From JBGTCD01 sp041749015 (GTDB lineage Bacteria > Bacteroidota > Bacteroidia > Cytophagales > Cyclobacteriaceae), in assembly GCA_041749015.1 (NCBI GenBank), contig JBGTCD010000040.1:1-12249 (forward strand): 12,249 bases of DNA, written 5' to 3'. The notes beneath the pieces were generated by a model that did not search any database, had not been told where the DNA came from, and worked only from the letters and a program-made list of their open reading frames with translations. Of the stretch, positions 1 to 7,967 are shown piece by piece. The translations under genes and the position numbers were made by a program. Each line of letters opens with the position of its first letter. Position 1 is the first letter of the stretch.

Positions 1-296
1 TTATCACTGATATAGTCTGAATAGTTAGTCTTGGGCAATTCCTCAGAATGATGAATCATTTCAGCGATTAAATTGATTACCTTCTCGATGATGATAGTTT
101 TCTTATCATCCATCAATTCCAGACCTGCCGATTCTAACCCGGATTGCAGTAGTAAGCGTTGCTCGGCGGTGAGCTCTTCCATAACCTCTACCTCGCCCAA
201 TTCAGCCATTATGAAGTGGACACCTAACTTGGTCAACTCCTCTTTGACTGCTAATTTGCAGCGATTGCTTATCATATATTTTATAAAAAGTTTCAC
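1..296 (-). CDS. AraC-family transcriptional regulator, N-terminal part (cut by window edge)
   Basis: Reading leftward from a GTG at 296-294, the frame gives 98 residues and is still open at position 1. It begins VKLFIKYMISNRCKLAV, with the GTG read as Met in vivo, and later has LELMDDKK and ELPKTNYSDYISD. From memory, this matches the N-terminal half of a short (about 190-residue) AraC-type regulator family very common in Bacteroidota, whose members start MKL-IK-M and carry the AraC helix-turn-helix in the second half. That DNA-binding half lies outside the window, so target genes cannot be judged. The GTG fits the family better than the in-frame ATG at 275-273, which would drop the conserved first seven residues. 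An in-frame TAA lies two codons upstream of the GTG, so no longer start exists. No clear Shine-Dalgarno sequence precedes it. Family assignment is from N-terminal resemblance only. Confidence 0.75.
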   Translation of the reverse strand, partial: MKLFIKYMISNRCKLAVKEELTKLGVHFIMAELGEVEVMEELTAEQRLLLQSGLESAGLELMDDKKTIIIEKVINLIAEMIHHSEELPKTNYSDYISD

Positions 297-731
297 AACT
301 TATTTAATTTAAGATTGATTGGATTGAAAAGTTAGTTCCTTTTTGTTGTTACGTCCTTACACCCGATGGATTGAATGTTACATAATTCACAGATTAGGGA
401 TGAGACAAGAAGCAGCATTAGGGCTTTAAATACCATGCTGAGCGCAACGGTGTGGGCCAATTATAAATGATACCTTTAAGATGGCATCAGTTATAAATGC
501 CTGCTATACAATACAATATAATAAAAATTCAGCACAATGGCTAATTTACTATCCCAAGGTTAGGATTCAGGTTTTTTATTTGAGGTTATAACGAATTGGC
601 AGTTGTAAAATACGCTGAATGCTACGGGGTTTTTATGGCTTCAGCGCTGTTATTGTTGAAAAATAGGTTATTCAGCTCATTAAAGACTATCGGCCCACTA
701 CTCTCAAGGGAGGTTCACAAATGCAAGCTTT
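297..731. other. Intergenic gap, 435 bp, AT-rich, no gene seen
   Basis: This gap lies between the 5' end of the AraC-type gene and the 3' end of the histidine kinase gene, both on the minus strand. It should hold the promoter of the regulator and the terminator of the kinase transcript. I see no convincing ORF on either strand and no RNA gene. Small structures are the hairpin at 613-646 (listed separately), two copies of TTATAAATG (461-469 and near 491) and a palindromic GTTATAAC near 585. None of these is enough to name an element, and no promoter could be placed with confidence. Confidence 0.6.
613..646 (-). terminator. Candidate hairpin terminator for the histidine kinase transcript
   Basis: On the minus strand CGCTGAAGC is followed by a 15-nt loop and then GCATTCAGCG, giving a 9-bp stem with one bulged A. 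The stem is followed by TATTTTAC, a weak T-rich run. It lies about 85 nt past the kinase stop codon, where a terminator would be expected, and no better hairpin lies closer. The poor T tract and large loop make this uncertain. It could also be a plain intergenic inverted repeat. Confidence 0.35.
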
Positions 732-3008
732 TTAATTGACACTGAGAAGCTCAGGATTTGATAAATGTCGGGTTTTTTCCCGGGCTAATGGCAGGGTAAA
801 ATAAAAGTCAGCACCCTTTCGATAGGTACTTTCTACCCATATTTTACCCCCATTCAGGTTAATAAAATGCTTGCAAATCATCAATCCCAGCCCTGCACCT
901 TTTTCATTTCTGGTGCCCAGGGTGGTAAAATCCACATCATTGAATATGCGATGGAGGTCTTCGGGAGGGATGCCTAGTCCTGTATCACTGACTTTCACAA
1001 TGACCTCATTTCCCTGGCTTTTGGCTGTGAGCCTAATGTGCTCCCCCGGGCTGCAAAACTTGATAGCATTGCTCACCAGGTTCCTTATTACCAATTCCAC
1101 CATGTAAGAATCGGCATATACATTGAGACCATTTGGAATATCATTGGTGAAATTAATGCCCTTATCTTCAGCTGCCCTTTCGAAAATTGAGAGTTTGACT
1201 TCAAGAGTTTTATGCAGGTCAAAGTATTTAGGCACTACATTGATGCCCTCCATTTGGCTTCTGGCCCAATACAGAAGGTTATCGGTGAGGTTGCTCACAT
1301 CGCTGATATTGGTGGCTACTTTGGGCAGGATAAATTTGAAGTCTTCCTCTGAGATGATTTTTTTGTTCAGCATAGTGACCAACTGTTCAAGCTTACCGAT
1401 CGGGCCACGCAAGTCATGAGACACAATGGAAAACATGAGATTTTTGATCTGGTTAGATTTCTCAAGTGCTTCGGCCTGTTTTATGGAGGCTTCTCTTTGC
1501 CTGGTGATCTCGGCATTCTTTCCGGTAAGCTGTCGGTTGACTTCTTTGATCCTGTTTTTGACGATGATAAAATAAACAGCAAAGCTCAGTAAAATAATAC
1601 TTATAACGATCAGGCCGTATATTTCTGTTTGTGACCGTGCCAGACGCTGCTCCTGGAGCAACTTTTCATGCCTTAAAATATAGTTTTCTTTCTCTTTATT
1701 CTCAGCTTCATACTGTTCTCTGATTAGGGTGATTTGCCTGAATTTATCCTCGTTAAAGAGCGAATCTTTCATGCTGGTGTATGACTGAAAATATTGATGT
1801 GCCAGGAGATAGTTTTTTTCCTTCTCATATATTTTAGACAGGTTACCAAGGTTGTCTTTTTCGATTTCAATATAACCCTCTTTTTTAGCTACTTCAAGAC
1901 TTTTGAACCCGTGTTTTTTGGCCTTTGCAAGCTCCCCGGAAGCAAGAAGAGCCTCTGAAATATTCAAATTAGTGAAGGCAATCCAATAATTGGCCTTATT
2001 GGTTTCTGCGTAATCCAGGGCAGAATGAAAGCTCTCAAGGCTTTTTCTTTTATCGCCTTTCCTCAGGTATATTTTACCAACCCTGTTCATGTTGAGGGCA
2101 GTGCTGCTATAGTTATTGACGGTAAGGTAAGTTTCGGTTGATTCTTTGTAATAATAGAGGGCAGAATCGTAATCCTGCTCCAGCTCCATGTAACGTCCCA
2201 TATTGCTCAGGGCATATCCATATGCAGAAGCATCACCTGACTGCACACCCAGGTCCATTGCCTTTTTCACATATCCAATGGCCAGTTCGTGTTGATCCCA
2301 TGATTCGTAAACCAGGGCCAGGTTGGAGTGGGTAAGGCTTAAATATTTGGTAAGATTTTCTTTATTGTAAAAATGAAGGGCCTTGTAATAGAACTTTGCT
2401 GCTTCCTCATATTGGCCTAATCCCCATAATGCAGCGCCTTTACTATTGTGCTGAAGGCCCATTAATTTAATGAATACAGCATCTGTCGAATCTTTTTCCC
2501 ACACCATATTACTAACGGCTATAGCAGAATCATAGTAGCGCAGACTTTCGAAGAGCTTGCCCCATTGCCAGTAAAGATAGGCGGTGCTGTTGATCAGTCC
2601 GGCCAGTTCTTTGGCAATTTCAAGTTGTAATGTAATATCATCACCGAGTAGATTTTTATTAATTTTGGCTGCCTCATGAAAGTATTCAAGAGCTGTTTCG
2701 TAATCATACTTATATAATGTACTATGAATGTGACCTTTGTACTTCAATATTTTAGCCTTGCTAAACTCATCATTTTTAATGGTGGCCAGGTGAATACCTT
2801 CATCCAGTAATTTCAGAGCAGATTCGGGCGGTTTTTGATTTTTTAAAAGTTCACCAAATTCAATATAGAGGCTGATTTTCCGGGAGTCATCAATTTCATT
2901 ATTGATCACCGACCTGAGGCTGTCAATGTTGATTTCCCGGGCGAATACGGTTGTAAAGGCAAATGCTGCAAATACGAATGTCAAAATAGATTTGACTATC
3001 CGATTCAT
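732..3008 (-). CDS. TPR-containing membrane sensor histidine kinase
   Basis: A 758-residue sensor kinase that should autophosphorylate on histidine and pass the phosphate to a response regulator not present here. From the chosen ATG the order is: a signal peptide (about 1-23, MNRIVKS then a hydrophobic run ending TTVFA), a long periplasmic stretch of tetratricopeptide repeats (about 25-410, with units such as YDSALYYYKES), a coiled coil (about 415-460), one membrane segment (about 463-483), a second coiled coil, the HisKA H-box FSIVSHDLRGPI with His531, and a HATPase domain with N-box RNLVSNAIKF (Asn647), G1 SDTGLGI (Asp675) and G2 GAGLGL (704-708). All catalytic boxes look intact, and no receiver or DNA-binding domain follows. 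The frame stays open 83 codons further upstream, but that would overlap the epimerase gene and bury the signal peptide. An ATG at 3053 is a weaker alternative. The gene sits 160 nt behind the epimerase and could be co-transcribed. The signal sensed is unknown. Confidence 0.9.
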   Translation of the reverse strand: MNRIVKSILTFVFAAFAFTTVFAREINIDSLRSVINNEIDDSRKISLYIEFGELLKNQKPPESALKLLDEGIHLATIKNDEFSKAKILKYKGHIHSTLYKYDYETALEYFHEAAKINKNLLGDDITLQLEIAKELAGLINSTAYLYWQWGKLFESLRYYDSAIAVSNMVWEKDSTDAVFIKLMGLQHNSKGAALWGLGQYEEAAKFYYKALHFYNKENLTKYLSLTHSNLALVYESWDQHELAIGYVKKAMDLGVQSGDASAYGYALSNMGRYMELEQDYDSALYYYKESTETYLTVNNYSSTALNMNRVGKIYLRKGDKRKSLESFHSALDYAETNKANYWIAFTNLNISEALLASGELAKAKKHGFKSLEVAKKEGYIEIEKDNLGNLSKIYEKEKNYLLAHQYFQSYTSMKDSLFNEDKFRQITLIREQYEAENKEKENYILRHEKLLQEQRLARSQTEIYGLIVISIILLSFAVYFIIVKNRIKEVNRQLTGKNAEITRQREASIKQAEALEKSNQIKNLMFSIVSHDLRGPIGKLEQLVTMLNKKIISEEDFKFILPKVATNISDVSNLTDNLLYWARSQMEGINVVPKYFDLHKTLEVKLSIFERAAEDKGINFTNDIPNGLNVYADSYMVELVIRNLVSNAIKFCSPGEHIRLTAKSQGNEVIVKVSDTGLGIPPEDLHRIFNDVDFTTLGTRNEKGAGLGLMICKHFINLNGGKIWVESTYRKGADFYFTLPLAREKTRHLSNPELLSVN

Positions 3009-3168
3009 TGGATACTCTGAAGAAGTTTTATATGTTTCTATCCTTTTTATCATGGCCCGATAGTATTGTTGTTGCCCAGGGGGGTTTATCCTTCCTACAA
3101 TATTAATCAGCGTGGCGCTAATGATTACATTAGAATCCCGATTGTCATCACCGATGTAATTTTTTTGC

Positions 3169-4242
3169 CTAACCGGTGATTTTTTCAAGGCCCAGACCTG
3201 GTTGCCCGTTGGGGCGCATCCAGCCATCCTGTATAAGAAATCCTCCTGCAACAGCATCCGTATTCATATCCAGGCTTCCATCCAAATCCAAATACTTAGT
3301 ATTAGGGTAGGAGAGGGCCACATGGAGTGCCGCGGTGATGGAAGCGGCGCTTTCATCATTGCAGCCCCACATCAGGTCCACCCCGGAAAATCGGGCGATA
3401 TCTGCAATTTTTTGGGCCTGGTACAGCCCCCCTGTTTTCATTAGTTTAATATTAAAAATACCAGTAGGCCTGCCCCCATCTACGATTTTGAGAGCGTCAT
3501 TTACGGTAATGCAGGACTCATCCGCAGCAGTTTTGGCGCGATAAGCCGCAGGTAGCTTTTTCATTTCTTCAATGGCCGATGCCTTCATGGGTTGTTCTAC
3601 AAACTCGATATCATAAGGGGCCATGGTTTCAAAAAATTGAATGGTCTGATCAAAGTCATACCCCTGATTGGCATCCACCCTGATGGTAATATTGTATTTA
3701 AAGACTTCCCTCAGCTTGCGCATCCGCTCCATATCCTCCTCAAGGTCTCTGCCCAGCTTCACCTTTAGCACCCGAAATCCCATATCCCAATACTCCTGGG
3801 CCTCCTTTAGTGTTTCTTCTACATTTTTGATCCCAATCGTCACCGAGGTGGGCAGACTTTCAATTTTTTGGCCTAATAGAGTGACCAGAGGCACGTTGAG
3901 AAATTTGGCAAAGGCATCATGCAGGGCGATGTCAATAGCAGCCCTGGCGGCTGGATTGGCAGGGGTATTCTCATAGATCTGATTAAGCAAACCATGAAAA
4001 GCTCTAATATCCTGCCCGATCAAAAAATCAGCATGGCCTGAGGTAAGAAAATTATAGCAGGACTCGAATGATTCTTTGGTGACGTACTCGCTCGGATTGC
4101 CTGATCCAATTCCCGTGGTACCATTCTCCAGGGTAATTTCAACAAAAGCACTGAATACTTGGTCCACGGTTTTAAAGGCGATGGTATAGGGCCTGGTATT
4201 ACCTAGGTCCTGTTTCCAAACATTTATAGATTTGATTTTCAT
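3169..4242 (-). CDS. Dipeptide epimerase (L-Ala-D/L-Glu type or DgcA-like), enolase superfamily
   Basis: A 357-residue cytoplasmic enzyme of the muconate-lactonising/enolase superfamily, a typical full length. The catalytic set of the dipeptide epimerase group is in place: Lys160 and Lys162 in VLKVKLG, metal ligands Asp190 (DANQGY), Glu216 (EQP) and Asp241 (ADES), the opposite-face Lys266 (NIKLMKTGG), and a D-x-D pair at Asp319/Asp321 (YLDLDG). In known L-Ala-D/L-Glu epimerases this D-x-D holds the free amino group of the dipeptide. The family inverts the second residue of dipeptides such as L-Ala-D-Glu from murein turnover. The relative DgcA racemises N-acetyl-D-Glu, so the exact substrate is open. 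The start ATG overlaps the stop of the upstream DUF1611 gene as ATGA, implying translational coupling. Pairing with DUF1611 favours D-glutamate or murein-peptide salvage. Superfamily and group are near certain; substrate is inferred. Confidence 0.92.
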   Translation of the reverse strand: MKIKSINVWKQDLGNTRPYTIAFKTVDQVFSAFVEITLENGTTGIGSGNPSEYVTKESFESCYNFLTSGHADFLIGQDIRAFHGLLNQIYENTPANPAARAAIDIALHDAFAKFLNVPLVTLLGQKIESLPTSVTIGIKNVEETLKEAQEYWDMGFRVLKVKLGRDLEEDMERMRKLREVFKYNITIRVDANQGYDFDQTIQFFETMAPYDIEFVEQPMKASAIEEMKKLPAAYRAKTAADESCITVNDALKIVDGGRPTGIFNIKLMKTGGLYQAQKIADIARFSGVDLMWGCNDESAASITAALHVALSYPNTKYLDLDGSLDMNTDAVAGGFLIQDGWMRPNGQPGLGLEKITG

Positions 4243-5309
4243 TGGGGTTGATAGTTTTTGATAAAATCCGCCAGGAGGGGTACCAGTCTTTCGACTCCTT
4301 CTGCCATAGGGATGATGGCCGGTATTCCAAGAGCCTTTTCATATTGATCCCGGTATTTTCCTGCCACTTCAAAGTCCATGTCCAGGGTATTGATGCACAA
4401 GGCGATCGTATCAGCCCCGTACATTTTGATAAGCTTGATTTCATCCTCTGGTGCAGGCACAAAGTCGGGGTATTGCTTAAGGTCTTTAAATTTTTCCCTT
4501 TTGGGATTGTGCTGCAGGATGATGGCCGATGCATCGCCAGAAAGAATGAATTCTGATCCGCAGGGGCCGCTGGGGTTGCGAAGGCCAGACTGCCCTTCGA
4601 TGAACATGATATCAGGCTTTTTATGTTCCCAACAGTCGAGGATGGCCCCTTCCAACTCCCCTGAAATAAAATCATTGGGAGTAGCATCAAAGAAAAACCC
4701 ATATTGACCACCCTGGAGCCATCCTGTTTGACCGGTGTATATCATCTCAGCCTTGAAGCCTGCCTGTCGCATGGCTTGAGTAAGTAGTCGGGCGGTAGTC
4801 CTTTTTCCTAAGGCACAATCCGTACCCAGCACAGGGATTTTTGGGCATTTCACGTCTTTGATCCTGCCGGTCCAGAAACGCAGGTCTTCAAATTTTTTAG
4901 GCCTTCTGAAATCTATTAATTCCAGACCTCTTGCTGCGGCCAGATTGGCCAGCTCGGGGATGTCGCCAATCCCCTGATGCAAGCCATTAATAATGCTGAT
5001 CCCTGCATTGAGCACATCTTCCAATTCTGAGCGTATGCCGTCGGGCACCATGCCACCCTTAGCCGCTACCCCAATGATGGCATACCGGATGGGGGTCTCC
5101 TTTTCCTTTTCGACCAATTCCTTGACGGTTTTGTAGATTGGGATGCCCCTCTTTTTACCATCCAGAACCTCTCCTGCATCTTTTCCGGCTGAGATATGAT
5201 CCACTATAGCTACCAGGTCAAACCTTTCGGAACTTCTTAATAAACCATGGGCAGTTTTGGCATGTATGGTTTCCAATAGGCCCCCAGTGAGTATAATTGC
5301 TTTATCCAT
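4239..5309 (-). CDS. DUF1611 family protein, possible D-glutamate N-acetyltransferase (DgcN-like)
   Basis: A 356-residue soluble protein matching the DUF1611 family over its full length. The N-terminal part (about 1-150) starts MDKAIILTGGLLETIHAKTA and looks like an alpha/beta nucleotide-binding-type fold. The C-terminal part carries a P-loop-like GTDCALGKRTTA (about 162-173) and the block EGQSGLRNPSGP (about 238-249). In marine Pseudoalteromonas a member of this family, DgcN, was reported to N-acetylate D-glutamate and to work with DgcA, a dipeptide-epimerase relative. The epimerase overlapping this gene by 4 nt reproduces that pairing. Whether this Bacteroidota copy has the same activity is inference, and the P-loop might mean ATP use instead. 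The preceding gene's TAA is followed directly by TTG (5318) and, 9 nt on, by ATG (5309). The ATG gives the usual family N-terminus and is chosen. Neither start has a clear Shine-Dalgarno sequence, so reinitiation after the upstream gene is likely. Confidence 0.85.
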   Translation of the reverse strand: MDKAIILTGGLLETIHAKTAHGLLRSSERFDLVAIVDHISAGKDAGEVLDGKKRGIPIYKTVKELVEKEKETPIRYAIIGVAAKGGMVPDGIRSELEDVLNAGISIINGLHQGIGDIPELANLAAARGLELIDFRRPKKFEDLRFWTGRIKDVKCPKIPVLGTDCALGKRTTARLLTQAMRQAGFKAEMIYTGQTGWLQGGQYGFFFDATPNDFISGELEGAILDCWEHKKPDIMFIEGQSGLRNPSGPCGSEFILSGDASAIILQHNPKREKFKDLKQYPDFVPAPEDEIKLIKMYGADTIALCINTLDMDFEVAGKYRDQYEKALGIPAIIPMAEGVERLVPLLADFIKNYQPQ

Positions 5310-5318
5310 TTTACACAA

Positions 5319-7967
5319 TTAGAAATATAAGGCATTTTTAAAATTATTAAATCCCTTTTCCCAATCAAAAACGGCCCCATTTAAAATAGTGAAGCGAACA
5401 TTTCCTTCCTTATTGAACAAAACAAGATCGGCAGGTTCATCGATTGCTATTATGGGTTTATAATTTTCCGGATCACATACCTTTTGGATTTGCTCAAAGT
5501 GATAATCTCCACTTAAATCATTTTCTACTAAAATCCCGGTATACCCTGTCTTCAGCAGGTGCTCATGACCTGAGGCTCCAATATAGAGCATGCCCGGTTT
5601 TAGGTAGAGGCCAGTGGCATCAATGGTTTGATAGCCATGGAAAACCGAAAGATCTCCGATGTCTTTAATGGTGCCCTTTCTATAAAAAACTTTTTGATCA
5701 TGATCCTTTTCATCCGTGATTTCAATGCCAATATCTACACTATAGTCTTTTCCGTTTCGGGTAATGGTTGCATTTCTTATGATCAGGTCCACCATTTTCG
5801 TGTCATTTTCAGGGATATTCAGGTAATCCTCTATGTCATTTTTTTGATAGGTGCCAGTAGCAATGATTTCAAGGGCATGGAGCAGCCCAATAAAATGGGC
5901 CTTTACGCTGGTGATTTTTTCCCGGTCTCCAATGGCACCGCCGGATTCCACTAAAATCGCAGCTGTACCCCATTTTTGTATATTATCACCAAATGCTCTG
6001 GGCTCAAAGGTATCATCGTATCTACCGATGTGCCCGGGCATGATTTCCTGGAGCACCTTGTTTAGCCCTGCAATGACTTTCATGGCTGCAATTCTGGATT
6101 CGGTATGGGTGCGGTCCTGATCGGCCGGGGGTGCCAGAAAGGAAATAGTAGCTGGGTTTGAAGTACCCATGGCATTATAGCGCCTGTTTTGGTCGTGGAG
6201 GTTAAATCCAAATTTTGGTTTGATAGTATCAACCGCAGTTTTTAGAATGAGGGATTCATTGCCCTGCAATGCCACCGCATCACGATTCATGTCTATTTCC
6301 AGAATATTTCTTCTTTGATAGAGCTCTGCACCATCCGGATTGAGCATGGGGATGAAATATATGGAGAGCTCCTGTGCTAATGTTTCCCTGAGCGGATCAA
6401 ATTGGTCATTGGTATTCAGGAAATTGAAGATTTCCATCATGGCCCTTGTAGCAGTAGACTCATCACCGTGCATTTGTGACCATAGTAATACTGGGATTTT
6501 CCCTGCCCCATATTGTACCATAGATATTTCACGACCATCTATAGAAGTCCCTACAGTAGTCACTTTAAATTTGTCACTGGCTTTTAACTGATTTACATCC
6601 CGTGCCACACTATCATATGCAATCCATCGGTGTCCAAATTCAGACAAATGGTATTGGTAGTAGGCGGCTTCTAAATCATGAAAATTTCCTAATTTCATAT
6701 CTGAGTGTGGCTTTTCATAGGCTAATTTAAATCGAGAAAGATCAGGGGCATTGGTTTTTTTTCTTTTTAACTCATGTTGGTATACCGCCTGGCCCAAGTC
6801 TTGCATAAACGGCAATGCGATACTGTCATATTCGTAAATCCCATCATTAAATATTTGATTGCTATTGGTATGTATAGTGGCAGAAAGAAAAAACTCTACA
6901 TTGTTGTCAAAATCTACGATGTAGGCATTGTCAGTGACATAGCCATAGGCAATCCCTACCTTATTATAAATCCGGATATTTGAAGGAATGTTCTGCCCTT
7001 TTTCACTACCATACATTAAAAATTTTACATAAGCATCGTGGTATTGCTCAAGGTCATAATTAGGGTATTCGGTCTCCGAAGGCAACTGTGAGAGGTAGCG
7101 GTACAAAAACCGGTAGTCATCCGGGTTGAGCCCAAACCTTGCTGATACCGCTACCGATTCTGGAAATATTACAGATTGCAGGATCATTTGCAGGTCTTCC
7201 AGAGGGATAAAGTTCTTATTGGTGAAATCAAAGGGTTCGTTAACTAGAGTATCCTCTTCCAGATATCCGCGACCTTTTAGGATGGTATCGGGGGCTTTGA
7301 TATCCCGGTCACTGTAGAGGGGCTCTTGCTGGTGGATCACCTCCCCACCTGCTAAAAATGCTATGGGGTTGGTATGCCGATTTTCTTCAGTTGGCAGGGG
7401 AATAGATAATCGGTGTGTAAGGCGAACATCATCATACCCTTTTTCCCAAAGCCCCATATTTAAGCCTTTTTGTCCCAGCCACTCATACAGACGGTTGAAA
7501 CCATCATTATCACTTACTACCAAGACTTTTTTAATAAAGTGAGCCAAGGAGGGCAGTTCCATTGCAGCGGTGCTGTCTTCGAAGGCCCGGGTCTGGCTTT
7601 CTCGAATGCTATCAATTCGCATAACCGTATTTTTGTCCAGACCTTTTTTATCGATCGTATTAATTTTCTCTAATGCCAGTAATGCGGCCGGGAGTTTGAT
7701 GGTGCTTGCAGGGTAGAAATACCTTGATTTATCCGTATTATGCGTATAAGTAGTAAATGTGGGATTATTATTTTCATCGCGATTGATTTGAGTGTACACA
7801 ATCTGTACCTCATACTGATCCATGTTTTCAAGAATGTGGGCGAACTCATTGGGTCTTGCTTCCAATAATTCCTGTATCAAGGCATCATTATGTTCCATAC
7901 TGGGCGAACAACTCCATTGAAATGAAGCAATCAATAAGGTGAATATAAATAAAATGCATTTTTTCAT
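5319..7967 (-). CDS. Secreted fusion protein: class A beta-lactamase-like serine hydrolase plus M14 zinc peptidase
   Basis: An 882-residue exported protein, probably a lipoprotein: MKKCILFIFTLLIASFQWSC has Cys20 as a likely lipid site, though Gln-Trp-Ser before it is a loose lipobox. Domain 1 (about 27-397) resembles class A beta-lactamase/transpeptidase-like hydrolases: STIK with Ser88 and Lys91, SDN at 152-154, and KVG at 336-338 in place of the usual KTG. Domain 2 (about 420-702) is an M14 carboxypeptidase with zinc ligands His500 and Glu503 (MHGDE), NPDG (543-546), DMNRD (559-563), third ligand His591 (NLHDQ) and catalytic Glu674 (VESGG). A third segment (about 725-882) recalls the outer strands of an amidohydrolase without its barrel. 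M14 enzymes such as E. coli MpaA cut murein peptides and sit beside an epimerase gene, as here. ATG 7967 is preferred over TTG 7976 because it gives a clean signal peptide. It is first in the operon. The peptide substrate is inferred. Confidence 0.88.
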   Translation of the reverse strand: MKKCILFIFTLLIASFQWSCSPSMEHNDALIQELLEARPNEFAHILENMDQYEVQIVYTQINRDENNNPTFTTYTHNTDKSRYFYPASTIKLPAALLALEKINTIDKKGLDKNTVMRIDSIRESQTRAFEDSTAAMELPSLAHFIKKVLVVSDNDGFNRLYEWLGQKGLNMGLWEKGYDDVRLTHRLSIPLPTEENRHTNPIAFLAGGEVIHQQEPLYSDRDIKAPDTILKGRGYLEEDTLVNEPFDFTNKNFIPLEDLQMILQSVIFPESVAVSARFGLNPDDYRFLYRYLSQLPSETEYPNYDLEQYHDAYVKFLMYGSEKGQNIPSNIRIYNKVGIAYGYVTDNAYIVDFDNNVEFFLSATIHTNSNQIFNDGIYEYDSIALPFMQDLGQAVYQHELKRKKTNAPDLSRFKLAYEKPHSDMKLGNFHDLEAAYYQYHLSEFGHRWIAYDSVARDVNQLKASDKFKVTTVGTSIDGREISMVQYGAGKIPVLLWSQMHGDESTATRAMMEIFNFLNTNDQFDPLRETLAQELSIYFIPMLNPDGAELYQRRNILEIDMNRDAVALQGNESLILKTAVDTIKPKFGFNLHDQNRRYNAMGTSNPATISFLAPPADQDRTHTESRIAAMKVIAGLNKVLQEIMPGHIGRYDDTFEPRAFGDNIQKWGTAAILVESGGAIGDREKITSVKAHFIGLLHALEIIATGTYQKNDIEDYLNIPENDTKMVDLIIRNATITRNGKDYSVDIGIEITDEKDHDQKVFYRKGTIKDIGDLSVFHGYQTIDATGLYLKPGMLYIGASGHEHLLKTGYTGILVENDLSGDYHFEQIQKVCDPENYKPIIAIDEPADLVLFNKEGNVRFTILNGAVFDWEKGFNNFKNALYF

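Noticed and set aside
588..653. Possible integron attC-like fold (ATAAC and GTTAT flanking a bulged stem)
   Set aside because: The spacers on the two sides are about 20 and 2 nt, the core consensus is not matched, and no integrase or cassette array is present.
871..1419. Open plus-strand frames opposite the kinase gene
   Set aside because: They are antisense to the well-supported HATPase and HisKA domains and show no recognisable protein features. The same holds for the other antisense frames across the peptidase, epimerase and smc genes.
3147..3180. Inverted repeat ATCACCG/CGGTGAT spanning the epimerase stop codon
   Set aside because: The loop is 20 nt and no T run follows the stem on the minus strand, so it does not look like a terminator.
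3009..3257. An 83-codon in-frame extension upstream of the histidine kinase start
   Set aside because: It overlaps the end of the epimerase gene, has no family-like sequence, and would place the clear signal peptide inside the protein.
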